A stretch of 64,000 nt of DNA from an uncultured Acetatifactor sp. (GTDB lineage Bacteria > Bacillota > Clostridia > Lachnospirales > Lachnospiraceae). A program made the translations under genes and the position numbers. A model generated the notes under the pieces. It saw only the letters and a list, made by a program, of their open reading frames with translations. It was not told where the DNA came from and ran no database searches. Where the stretch lies: positions 1 through 64,000 of the forward strand of contig CATKYJ010000014.1 in NCBI GenBank assembly GCA_949840885.1, written 5' to 3'. Within the stretch, counting starts at the first letter, position 1; the number at the start of each line of letters is the position of its first letter. This document shows positions 1-8,124 of the stretch, piece by piece.

Positions 1-718
1 CCGTTTTCAGCGCGGCAAGCTGCTCGTCCAGAGAGCCCGATACATCGATGCATTTGGGGTAGAGATACCATTGGGGAACCAGCCCTCCCACTTTGGACAT
101 GGTATATGCGGCCCAGGCATTGGCCCTGCCCCAGTAGATGCCGGACATGTGGTTTCCTGCGATATTGTCATAGCCGTGATAATAAAAGCCGCTGCCCGGA
201 TCCTGCAGGTACCTGATATGCCAGTACCACTGGTTCAGAGCGTCATCGATGAGCTCCTGATCCCCATTCATGACGCCCACCCGCAGCATGAGAAGCGCAG
301 CCATGAACAGGGTGTCCGCCCAGGCCTGCTCCGGAAAGTCATTGCCCGGAGAGACCGTGTGCTGCAGCACATTGTCCCCGAAGCGGAGGGCATCCTTTTT
401 CAGGTATTCGATTTTGCTCATCAGGATGTCCAGATATTTCTGTTCTTTCGTGGCCTGCCAGAGCGTCACCAGGCAATGTCCCATGGCGCAGGCGTTCACT
501 GTCCACACGGCCGGAAGCCCCAGGTCGATCAGTTCGTCCACCCTTTCCTTTAACAGCGCCAGGTACTCCTCTTTTCCCGTCTTCTCATAGGCTTCCCCTA
601 TCCCGTAATAGGCCACTCCGCAGGGCCATTCCCAGGTCATGTCCATGTTCATGGTCTTTTTGACGATTCTGTCAATGGCCTCTTCGATCTGTTTTTTGTC
701 GTACTCCAGTCGCAGCAT
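1..718 (-). CDS. GH88/GH105-type unsaturated glucuronyl/rhamnogalacturonyl hydrolase (3' end outside window)
   Basis: Reading the minus strand from an ATG at 718 gives about 239 residues with no stop before the window edge, so the C-terminus is missing. The start follows a GGAGG at 723-727, slightly close to the ATG. Family marks are WTVNACAMGH, ADTLFMAALLMLR and GIYWGRANAWAAY, the last being the WGRGNGW-like active-site segment of the alpha/alpha-barrel in GH88/GH105 enzymes. These enzymes hydrate and cleave the 4,5-unsaturated uronic acid left by polysaccharide lyases on pectin or glycosaminoglycan oligosaccharides. No signal peptide is visible, so it is probably cytoplasmic, acting on oligosaccharides brought in by the importer encoded just upstream (965-4723). 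Family assignment is firm; GH88 versus GH105 and the substrate are inferred. Confidence 0.85.
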   Translation of the reverse strand, partial: MLRLEYDKKQIEEAIDRIVKKTMNMDMTWEWPCGVAYYGIGEAYEKTGKEEYLALLKERVDELIDLGLPAVWTVNACAMGHCLVTLWQATKEQKYLDILMSKIEYLKKDALRFGDNVLQHTVSPGNDFPEQAWADTLFMAALLMLRVGVMNGDQELIDDALNQWYWHIRYLQDPGSGFYYHGYDNIAGNHMSGIYWGRANAWAAYTMSKVGGLVPQWYLYPKCIDVSGSLDEQLAALKT

Positions 719-773
719 ATATCCTCCATTTCCCGCCCCTCGGACGTCTTGCATCGTTTTTGCTCCAGCTTTC

Positions 774-802
774 ATTGTAATTGTTTGCGGTCATGACGGC
801 AA
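774..802 (-). promoter_or_regulatory. Candidate sigma-A promoter for the GH88/105 gene
   Basis: On the minus strand there is a TTGCCG hexamer (797-802), a 17-base spacer and TACAAT (774-779), about 55 bases before the start codon of the GH88/105 gene. Together with the stem-loop at 870-896, this suggests that gene can be transcribed separately from the importer genes. It is a sequence match only. Confidence 0.4.
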
Positions 803-869
803 GTGCCAAATTCTTAATATGACTGACAATGCTGAAATCCGGTCTGTCAGCAGAAAATTTGGAAAACTT

Positions 870-896
870 CGGCCCACCGGCGGAACCGGTGGGCCG
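870..896. terminator. GC-rich stem-loop between SBP and GH88/105 genes
   Basis: An 11-base perfect stem (CGGCCCACCGG / CCGGTGGGCCG) with the five-base loop CGGAA lies between the SBP stop (965) and the GH88/105 start (718). The T-run is cleaner on the plus side (GTTTTC). On the minus strand the stem is followed by AAGTTTTCC. It may act as a terminator or an mRNA-stabilising hairpin that sets the SBP:hydrolase ratio. Confidence 0.6.
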
Positions 897-964
897 TTTT
901 CACTCTACAGTCCGCAAGCTTACAGTATATTTACAGATTCTGCCCTTGCCGCAGACAGGGATTC

Positions 965-2770
965 TCAGTTGGCTTTCTGGTTGTCCGGAAGCTTTGTGGT
1001 CTTGCCGGCCTCATAGGCTGCCTTTCTCTCGTCCAGAATCTCCTGATATCCCATGTCAAGATATTCCTGAGCCAGCTGGTCATACAATGCATCAAACTCC
1101 TCCGGAGCGCACATTACCAGCTGATCCTTGAACTCTGCGTATTTCATCTGCAGGTCTCCGCGGTACTCGTCCACGGAATTAATGGTTACGGCAAACAGCG
1201 CATCGCTGATAGGATAGCCCAGCTCGGCTTTCTTTACATTCAGATCATAGATTGCCGTAATCTCCTCGGTGAAATCCTGAGGATAGCCTTTCGGGGAATT
1301 CAATTTGATATTGTCATACATATCCCCTACATTTCTGGCCTCGATTACCGCGCACCAGTAGTCCTTATTGCCATTGTAGCCCAGCTTGTACTCGCCCTCG
1401 TAGTCGCTTACTGCCACTTCAAAGCCGTTCTCGTCCAGGTTATAGGTCTCGCCCTCAACACCCCACTGAATCGTATGCAGGTTCTCCGGCTGAATCATCC
1501 ACTCCAGATACATCCATGCGGCCTTTACCTCATCCTCGCTGGCAAAATTGGAGAAGCCGATGGTCATGCCGAAAGCATTGTCAGCACGGTAAAGAGGATA
1601 GTCGCCGACTACAGGGTCAGGCTGGGTCTTCCGCTCCTCACTGACGAAAGTATATACCGCCAGCTTGGCATCAGGGTTATTGGCATAGAATGTGTCCAGA
1701 ATCGGCATGGAAGGAGCCATGTAAGCGCCGTAGGCATAGGTCTTGCCCGTGGTAAAGTTGGCCTCTGCAGTGGTGGCGTCAATGGTGTAATACTCCGGAT
1801 TGGTGATTCCTAAGTTGTAGTCTTCATTGGCTCTTCTCAAAACTTCCTTATGCGCCGGCCAGCTCATGGACGGAATGTTGAAGTCGCCGTACATAGCCCA
1901 CTCTTCCTCGTTCAAAGGAAACTCCCTTGTACTGTAGACCTGCTCGCCGCCCTGTGAGGCAAACATCGCGCCTCCGCCCGGATGCTCCGCAATGCCTGCA
2001 TCCATGATCTTCTGCATGGCATCCAGATACTCCCCGCGATCCAAAGGAATATGGTCATATCCCACCTGCTCAAGCCAGTCCAGGCGATAGAATGTAATGA
2101 AGTTCGGTGTGGTATTGTAATAAGGCCTTTCGGCAAGTACGAAATACTTCTCGTCGTTCAGTTCCGTGTAGACCAGCTGGTTATTCTCCACCATTTTGCC
2201 ATAATAGGTGGGCGCCACCTCCTGGAAAGCGTCCAGATCTATGGTCTGCAGATATCCCTCCTCAGCCCAGGTGGCCAGCTTGTCATAGTCATATTCCATC
2301 AGAATGGTAGGGAGGTTCTGGCTGGAAGACAGCAGCGCGTAATCCTGCATGACCTGGGTTCTGGTGATGGGGATGTACTGTACCGTGATATTGTATTGAT
2401 CCCCGAAATTCTCTTGTACCCATTTGGTCCAATAGTTGTCCTTTACATCCGGCACGCCTTCCGCGCCTCTGTCATACACGGGGATCTTCAGGGTCACATT
2501 TTCCGCAAATGCGCTCCACCCCTCCATGCCTGCCCCTTCCGCTGTGCCCGAACTGCTCTCGGACTCCTCGCTCTGGGATACCTCGTCTTCCGAGCCCTGG
2601 CTTTCCTGGGATGCCTCAGACGATTTGCTTTCCTCCGAGCTTTCTTTCGTGCTTTCCTCCGGCTGGCTGGACTGGCTGTCCGCATCCCCGCCGCAGCCTG
2701 TCAATGCGCCTAATACCATGGCCGCGCTAAGAGTCAGCGTCAGGAGCTTCTGGATCATTTTCTTCTTCAT
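965..2770 (-). CDS. Lipoprotein sugar-binding protein of a CUT1 ABC importer
   Basis: 601 residues. The signal peptide ends in the lipobox LTGC (Cys26 lipidated), followed by a Ser/Glu-rich linker to about residue 80 and then a large extracellular solute-binding domain of the LplA/YtcQ type, longer than the classic 420-residue family 1 binding proteins. The start at 2770 has AAGGAGG eight bases upstream. It is the last importer gene in the set permease (3785-4723), permease (2843-3769), SBP. It should capture oligosaccharides at the membrane and deliver them to the two permeases. The neighbouring GH88/105 gene suggests an unsaturated uronic-acid oligosaccharide as ligand, but this is inferred from context. 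No ATPase gene is present, as is usual where a shared MsmX/MsiK ATPase serves many importers. Confidence 0.9.
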   Translation of the reverse strand: MKKKMIQKLLTLTLSAAMVLGALTGCGGDADSQSSQPEESTKESSEESKSSEASQESQGSEDEVSQSEESESSSGTAEGAGMEGWSAFAENVTLKIPVYDRGAEGVPDVKDNYWTKWVQENFGDQYNITVQYIPITRTQVMQDYALLSSSQNLPTILMEYDYDKLATWAEEGYLQTIDLDAFQEVAPTYYGKMVENNQLVYTELNDEKYFVLAERPYYNTTPNFITFYRLDWLEQVGYDHIPLDRGEYLDAMQKIMDAGIAEHPGGGAMFASQGGEQVYSTREFPLNEEEWAMYGDFNIPSMSWPAHKEVLRRANEDYNLGITNPEYYTIDATTAEANFTTGKTYAYGAYMAPSMPILDTFYANNPDAKLAVYTFVSEERKTQPDPVVGDYPLYRADNAFGMTIGFSNFASEDEVKAAWMYLEWMIQPENLHTIQWGVEGETYNLDENGFEVAVSDYEGEYKLGYNGNKDYWCAVIEARNVGDMYDNIKLNSPKGYPQDFTEEITAIYDLNVKKAELGYPISDALFAVTINSVDEYRGDLQMKYAEFKDQLVMCAPEEFDALYDQLAQEYLDMGYQEILDERKAAYEAGKTTKLPDNQKAN

Positions 2771-2842
2771 ACTCTGTTCCTCCTTAAGAATTTGTTATAA
2801 AGCTAAGATCTATAGCCACCCTCTTCGGGAAACTATCTTTAT

Positions 2843-3769
2843 TTACCCTTTCACGGAACCGATCATGGCTCCCTTAACGAAATATTTCTGTAAGAACGGA
2901 TAGATAATGATGATAGGGACAGTGGCGAACATAATAGTAGCCGCCTGGAGCACCTCCGGCGTGCTGGTCACTGCAGACCCCTCCTCCGCTGCCGTGTTTA
3001 TCGCTTCCGTTGCCGTGGTCACAAGCAGATACAGCTTATACTGCAGCATTCTCAAATCCGTTCGCATTCTGATGTAATACAGATTGTCGCCGTAGCTGTT
3101 CCATCTGCCCACCGCGTAGAACAGACCCAGCGTTGCGAGAATCGGTTTGCTCAGAGGCAGGATGATGTATCTGATAATCTTGAAATAGCTGGCTCCGTCC
3201 AAAAAGGCCGATTCCTCCAGGCTGTCCGGAATGCTGGAATGAAAATAGGTCTTCATGACCAGCATGTTGTAGGCGGAATAGATACCCGGCAGGATAAGCA
3301 CCCATACATTATCCAACAGTTGTAAGTCGTTATACAGCAGATAGGTGGGAATCAGGCCCGCCCCGAAATACATGGGAACTACCAGCAGGAACGTAATCAC
3401 CCTTTTGAAAGGGAGCTCCTTTTTGGAGAGCGGATACGCTGCGCACAGGCAGACCGTCAGTCCAAGAAACGTAAATATCAATGTGACCCCCACGCTGAAG
3501 AACAGGGAATATATCATCGTATCATCCTGAAAGACCCTCCGGTACGCCTCTGTGGTAAACCCCTTGGGCCACAGCGTAACCTGTTGCGAGGCCACGAAGC
3601 TGTTGGAAGACAGCGACTTTGCCAGCACATGTATAAAGGGCAGGATACATGTCAGACAGATCAGCACGATGATAAACATCATGAGGCCATCGCCCAGCCG
3701 GAATTTGTTTATGGCTCTGCTGCCGTCGCCGGCAATGCTTTCCTTTACTTCTTTTTCTTTCTTGCTCAT
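2843..3769 (-). CDS. CUT1 ABC importer permease (LplC/YtcP-like)
   Basis: 308 residues with six predicted membrane helices. The EAA loop that contacts the ATPase reads EESAFLDGASYFKII...LPLSKP around residues 200-225. A cytoplasmic N-terminal tail of about 30 residues precedes the first helix. The C-terminus (KYFVKGAMIGSVKG) is typical of the LplC/YtcP branch. The start at 3769 is preceded by GGAGGGGG. It sits 15 bases after the stop of the partner permease and pairs with it to form the translocation channel. Confidence 0.93.
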   Translation of the reverse strand: MSKKEKEVKESIAGDGSRAINKFRLGDGLMMFIIVLICLTCILPFIHVLAKSLSSNSFVASQQVTLWPKGFTTEAYRRVFQDDTMIYSLFFSVGVTLIFTFLGLTVCLCAAYPLSKKELPFKRVITFLLVVPMYFGAGLIPTYLLYNDLQLLDNVWVLILPGIYSAYNMLVMKTYFHSSIPDSLEESAFLDGASYFKIIRYIILPLSKPILATLGLFYAVGRWNSYGDNLYYIRMRTDLRMLQYKLYLLVTTATEAINTAAEEGSAVTSTPEVLQAATIMFATVPIIIIYPFLQKYFVKGAMIGSVKG

Positions 3770-3784
3770 TCGCGTCCCCCTCCT

Positions 3785-4723
3785 CTAAAACAGTCCTTCC
3801 TCGCCCATCCGCTTCGCCATCCAGTCCGTCAGCAGCACCAGACCCAGACCCACCAGCGACTGGAACAGACCCACCGCCGTGGACATGCTGAACCGGTTGC
3901 CGGACAGACCTTTCTGGTATATGTAGATGGCCAGCTGGTACTGGTATTCCCTGACCTGTGAATTATCGAATACCTGCAGGGCCTCAAAGTTGCTGCCCAT
4001 GAGACGCCCCATATTCATGATTAACAGGGTGACAATGGTTCCCTTGATGCCCGGGAGGGTAATGTGCCACATCCGCTTCCATCTGCCGGCGCCGTCGATC
4101 ATGGCCGCCTCGTAGAGCTCGCCGTTGATGCTGGTGATGGCCGCCAGGTAGATGATGGTGCCCCAGCCCATTCCGGCCCAGACGCCTATGAGCAGATAAG
4201 TTACCGCCCAGTGGGTCTTCTCCGTCAGGAAAGGAATGCCCTCCTGGATAAGCCCCATATTGCGCAGCACCACGTTCACAAGACCCGTGGAGGGGCGAAA
4301 CAATGTATACGCCACGCTGCCGATGATGGGCCAGGAAAGGAAATGCGGCAAGTACAGGATAGTCTGGGATACCTTTTTAAATCTCGGGTAGCGCAGCTCA
4401 TTCAAAATCAGGGCCAGGATAATCGGCGCCGGAAAGCTCACCAGCATTCCAAGGACATTGAACACAATGGAGTTCTTCAGCGCGCGGTGGAAGTCCTTGT
4501 CCCGGAATACCTTGGCAAAGGTCTCAAACCCCACCCACTCGCTGCCGTCATATCCCTTGGCGGGCTTATAGTCCATGAAGACCATCCGCAGGCCCGGATA
4601 GGCAGCGTAGTTCAGAATGAATACCAGGAGCAAAGGAATCGAAACCAGAACCAACAGCTGCCAGGTATGGCGAAAGTTTTTTACCAGGAGCTTTCGCCGG
4701 CTTGCAAGGCTCATTTTGTTCAT
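3785..4723 (-). CDS. CUT1 ABC importer permease (LplB/YtePtype)
   Basis: 312 residues from the ATG at 4723, which has TTGGAG seven bases upstream; a TTG four codons earlier (4735) is less likely. It has six membrane helices, a first-helix region around residues 25-45, and the EAA motif YEAAMIDGAGRWKRMW...LPGIKG at about 215-240. It is the first gene of the importer set and pairs with the LplC-like permease downstream. The long divergent intergenic region upstream probably carries its promoter and AraC operator. Confidence 0.92.
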   Translation of the reverse strand: MNKMSLASRRKLLVKNFRHTWQLLVLVSIPLLLVFILNYAAYPGLRMVFMDYKPAKGYDGSEWVGFETFAKVFRDKDFHRALKNSIVFNVLGMLVSFPAPIILALILNELRYPRFKKVSQTILYLPHFLSWPIIGSVAYTLFRPSTGLVNVVLRNMGLIQEGIPFLTEKTHWAVTYLLIGVWAGMGWGTIIYLAAITSINGELYEAAMIDGAGRWKRMWHITLPGIKGTIVTLLIMNMGRLMGSNFEALQVFDNSQVREYQYQLAIYIYQKGLSGNRFSMSTAVGLFQSLVGLGLVLLTDWMAKRMGEEGLF

Positions 4724-4844
4724 TTTCTTCTCCAACTTGCTTACCCCCTTTGTCTCTCTTTACTTGTTGTGTGCCGCGTCACTATAAGTAGTATTACACA
4801 GATTTGTTCACGGTGTCTAAGCAATAGAGTGTCAGTATTATGCA

Positions 4845-4876
4845 AAAACGAACATTTATCCAAATGTTCATTTTGC
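4845..4876. promoter_or_regulatory. Inverted repeat, candidate AraC operator in the divergent region
   Basis: In the 318-base gap between the divergent permease and AraC genes (4724-5041), the arms AAAACGAACATTT (4845-4857) and AAATGTTCATTTT (4862-4874) flank ATCC and match at 12 of 13 positions. GC pairs extend the symmetry on both sides. A second, weaker repeat (ATGCTT/AAGCAT) lies near 4911-4928. The placement suggests binding by the adjacent AraC regulator. On the minus strand a CATAAT element overlaps the left edge, so occupancy could affect the permease promoter. Confidence 0.45.
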
Positions 4877-4955
4877 GGAATTTGATTTATTGCATGGGGA
4901 AAAAGGATTTTATGCTTTTTTATAAGCATTATGACGAAAAGATTTCCATTTTTTA

Positions 4956-4985
4956 TTGGACACGCCAAAGAATTTTTGATAAACT
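4956..4985 (+). promoter_or_regulatory. Candidate promoter of the AraC regulator gene
   Basis: TTGGAC (4956-4961), an 18-base spacer and TAAACT (4980-4985) precede the AraC start codon by 56 bases. Plausible sigma-A match, not proven. Confidence 0.4.
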
Positions 4986-5041
4986 AACATAAGACTCTTT
5001 CGTTGGCCTTTGTAAAGCAGAACATAAAAAGGAGCGTTTTT

Positions 5042-6073
5042 ATGCCGAAACAAAAGCGAACCGTTACAGAATACAGAAGCTACAGTCTTCCCTGGCAGTT
5101 TCCTCTTCTGCTGCTTTCCGGGGATCACTGGAAGATTTCCGACATTCCCAGCCACAGGCTGCATTTCCACAATTGCCTGGAGATAGGCATCTGCCACACT
5201 TACGGCGGCAGTCTGATGGTGTTCGATGAGCCCGTGCCTTTTTGCAGCGGCGATGTGACCGTGATCCCAAAGAACGTGCCGCATACCACCTACAGCGCTC
5301 CCGGAACGGAGAGCCTCTGGTCCTACATTTTCCTGGATCCCCAGGCGCTGTTCCACAATATGCTTCCGGTATCGTGGAAAAACTTCGATTTGTCCCAATA
5401 CGCTCACCGGGGCATGCAGGTCATCTTCCGGCAGGAGGAATATCCCCAGATTTACCATCTTGCCCTGACTGTCCTGCGGGAGCTGGAGGAGGAAAAGCCC
5501 GGCTATCAGATCAGCGCCAAAGGGCTTTTGTTGTCCCTGTACATAAAAGTGGCGCAGGCCTTTGCCGTCACTTCGCAAAGCAAGGCCGCATATGGCTTCC
5601 AGGACACGGTCACTACCCCCCCCGAGAATATCCTCGCCGGCAGCCGCGGCCAAGAGCATCCGGAAGAAAAGCGGGGCAACGCCCTGATCATCGCTCCTGC
5701 CCTTGACTTTATCGAACACAATTACAGCCAGCAGTTCTCCATCGATTATTTGGCGGATTTATGCCGCTGGAGTCCCACCCATTTCCGCAGGGTATTTCGG
5801 GACATCATGCACATTTCCCCGCTGGATTTTCTCAACCGCACCAGAATCTCCAATGCCTGCAACCTGCTGCAGAGCACCGAGGACTCCATCCTCGACATCT
5901 CGGAGGCTGTGGGCTTCCACTCTGTCTCCAGCTTCAACCGCTGTTTTATCAAAATCATGCGGATGTCGCCGAGAGAGTACCGGAAGACCACGCAGAATCT
6001 GGACAAAGGCTCAAATCCTCCCGATATCGTAGGCTACCCCGGATGGATGCGGCCGGAGGTTCCGGCGAAATAG
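5042..6073 (+). CDS. AraC-family transcriptional regulator with N-terminal cupin
   Basis: 343 residues from the ATG at 5042, chosen because AAAAGGAG precedes it; an in-frame ATG at 5003 has no ribosome binding site. Residues about 20-160 form a cupin-like sensor domain (HFHNCLEIGICHTYGG, FCSGDVTVIPKNVPHTTY). The last 100 residues carry the two helix-turn-helix motifs of the AraC DNA-binding domain (SIDYLADLCRWSPTHFRRVF and ILDISEAVGFHSVSSFNRCF). It is divergent from the importer operon and is the likely sugar-responsive activator of that operon. The inducer is unknown. A run of cytosines near 5615-5625 lies in the interdomain linker. Confidence 0.9.
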   Translation: MPKQKRTVTEYRSYSLPWQFPLLLLSGDHWKISDIPSHRLHFHNCLEIGICHTYGGSLMVFDEPVPFCSGDVTVIPKNVPHTTYSAPGTESLWSYIFLDPQALFHNMLPVSWKNFDLSQYAHRGMQVIFRQEEYPQIYHLALTVLRELEEEKPGYQISAKGLLLSLYIKVAQAFAVTSQSKAAYGFQDTVTTPPENILAGSRGQEHPEEKRGNALIIAPALDFIEHNYSQQFSIDYLADLCRWSPTHFRRVFRDIMHISPLDFLNRTRISNACNLLQSTEDSILDISEAVGFHSVSSFNRCFIKIMRMSPREYRKTTQNLDKGSNPPDIVGYPGWMRPEVPAK

Positions 6074-6243
6074 AGGCTCCTCATCCTGCAGGATCTTCAG
6101 CGTCCGGCCCCACCTCCCGCCAGGCCCTGCTTCCCCTCCCTGCCAGACAGCCTTTTGGCAGGCACGTTGCGCTGCTGCCTCGCTGCGCCATTGCCTGCTT
6201 ATGCATCAGCCCCGGCAGACCCAGGGTTTCCCAAATGCGGGCT

Positions 6244-8124
6244 TCAGATCGGATGAGCCAAACCTCCGGCCCCTGCAATGCTTTCCCCGGCAGGTACATA
6301 ATACTGGGCCTGGGCCTCCCACAGCTCCCGATACACCCCCGGCTCTCCTGCCAGTTCCTCATGGCTGCCCCGCTGCACCACTTCCCCGTGGTCAAATACC
6401 AGGATATCCTCACAGAAACGGCAGGAGGCCAGCCGGTGGGAGATATAGATGGCTGTCTTCTTCCCCACCATCCTGTCAAAGCCTGCGAAGACCCCGCATT
6501 CCGCCTCCGGGTCCAAGGCCGCAGTGGGCTCGTCCATGATCACGAAAGGCGCGTTCTTGTAAATCGCCCTGGCGATGGCCATCTTCTGCTTCTCCCCGCC
6601 GGAGAAGTTCACCCTGTCCTCATCGTACTCTTTGCCCACATAGGTATTAAGCCCCTCCGGCAGGTCCCCGAAACGCTCCTTAAGCCCCGCCCGGCCCAGG
6701 GCGTCCACAGCTCTGTCCTGTTCCACATGCCCGGAGCTCGCTATGTTCTCCCCCAGTGAGAAAGCGAACATCCGAAAATCCTGGAACACAATGGCGAACA
6801 AATTGCAGTATTCCTTGTAGTCATATTTGCGGATGTCGATGCCGTTCACCTTGATGCACCCTTCCGTCACATCGTACAGACGGCAGAGAAGCTTGATGAA
6901 AGTGGTCTTGCCGGAACCGTTCTTTCCCACGATGGCCATCTTCTCCCCCACCACGAATTTCAGGTTCAGATCCTTAATCACATACTGGTCGGAGCCGGGA
7001 TATCGAAAGGACACATGCTCGAACTCCACCGAGAATTTATCGTCCCTGCGTTTTTCCAGGGGAAGCGTCCCCTGGTGTTTTTGGTTCTCCAGGCCCATGT
7101 AAGTCCGGTAGTCCCTGCAGTTGCCCACTTTCCCTTTCATATACCCCACCTGCCTGATCAGCTCCACAATCGCATCCGTCAGGCGTAAGATACTGGCGGC
7201 GCAGGTGACTACGCTGCCGATGGAAATGATGCCGGCCCAGGCCCGCCATCCCGCAAAGGCATAGACCAAAAAGCCCATGAGGGAGGATATGGTCCTGCCT
7301 ACGCCCTCGCTTACAGACTGGTATCCGGACTCTGTCCTCCACACTTTCCGCACTCTCTCCACGATTTCTTCCGTCTCCCGCAGATAGAGTTCCTGCTGTC
7401 CATAGACCCGCAGATCCTTTTGGGATTCGCTGTCCGCAAGCACGGTCATATAATATCTGCGCTTGTTCTCCTCAGGCGCAAGGGCCTTTCTCACCCGGCC
7501 GATCTTCCGGTTGAAATGGGCGCCCGACTTATACCCCAGCCAGGTCAGGAACAAAAGCAGGAACAGGAACAGCGCCGACACATACCACGCGCCCGCCTGA
7601 CCGTGGGCCGCCCGGTTTCCTTTCAGGAACATGGGCATTATGATACCCAGGGATATCAGGATGCTCAGCACATAGGTCAGCAGCTTGTTCACATCGCTTA
7701 AAAACACCCCCACCAGCCCGAACCGCATGTAGGGCGCCGCCCCGTTCTGGCGCATGTCATGGATGGCGGCGTCCTCCAGATAGGCATAGTCCATATCCAG
7801 GGCTTTCCCGTTCATGGGGCGGTTCTGGATCTCCAGCATGTATTCCAGATGTTGGTTGAACACCTGGGTCATCCTGGCGCCGGCGGCGGAGCAGACAAAG
7901 GTCACGCCCAGACCGCCCAGGGCAATGGTAAACAGACTTGACAGACTCCTCCCCGCATACACCGCGTCCACCAGAACGCCGGTGAGTACCACGGCCACAA
8001 AAGGGCTGACCGCTGACAGGACAGCCAGCACTATCATGCTTACAAATACTTTTCTATAGTTCTTATATATTTTGAAGATATCCCGCAAAAGCAGGAAAAA
8101 TCCTTTCCATTCATCCGGCTTCAT
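6244..8124 (-). CDS. ABC exporter half-transporter B (membrane domain fused to ATPase)
   Basis: 626 residues. The start at 8124 follows GGAGGG and overlaps the upstream half-transporter by 14 bases, indicating translational coupling. A longer frame back to 8400 has no ribosome binding site. An N-terminal membrane domain with several helices (about residues 15-300) is followed by an ATPase domain with Walker A GKNGSGKTT, signature SGGEKQKMA and Walker B VIMDEPTAALD, then the H-loop YISHRLAS. With the adjacent 8111-10084 product it should form a heterodimeric exporter for peptides, lipids or drugs. The cargo is unknown. Both ATPase sites look intact. Confidence 0.93.
   Translation of the reverse strand: MKPDEWKGFFLLLRDIFKIYKNYRKVFVSMIVLAVLSAVSPFVAVVLTGVLVDAVYAGRSLSSLFTIALGGLGVTFVCSAAGARMTQVFNQHLEYMLEIQNRPMNGKALDMDYAYLEDAAIHDMRQNGAAPYMRFGLVGVFLSDVNKLLTYVLSILISLGIIMPMFLKGNRAAHGQAGAWYVSALFLFLLLFLTWLGYKSGAHFNRKIGRVRKALAPEENKRRYYMTVLADSESQKDLRVYGQQELYLRETEEIVERVRKVWRTESGYQSVSEGVGRTISSLMGFLVYAFAGWRAWAGIISIGSVVTCAASILRLTDAIVELIRQVGYMKGKVGNCRDYRTYMGLENQKHQGTLPLEKRRDDKFSVEFEHVSFRYPGSDQYVIKDLNLKFVVGEKMAIVGKNGSGKTTFIKLLCRLYDVTEGCIKVNGIDIRKYDYKEYCNLFAIVFQDFRMFAFSLGENIASSGHVEQDRAVDALGRAGLKERFGDLPEGLNTYVGKEYDEDRVNFSGGEKQKMAIARAIYKNAPFVIMDEPTAALDPEAECGVFAGFDRMVGKKTAIYISHRLASCRFCEDILVFDHGEVVQRGSHEELAGEPGVYRELWEAQAQYYVPAGESIAGAGGLAHPI

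Noticed and set aside
5242..5706. Plus-strand alternative frame within the AraC gene near a run of cytosines (possible frameshift)
   Set aside because: The annotated AraC frame runs uninterrupted through both domains, so no frameshift is needed.
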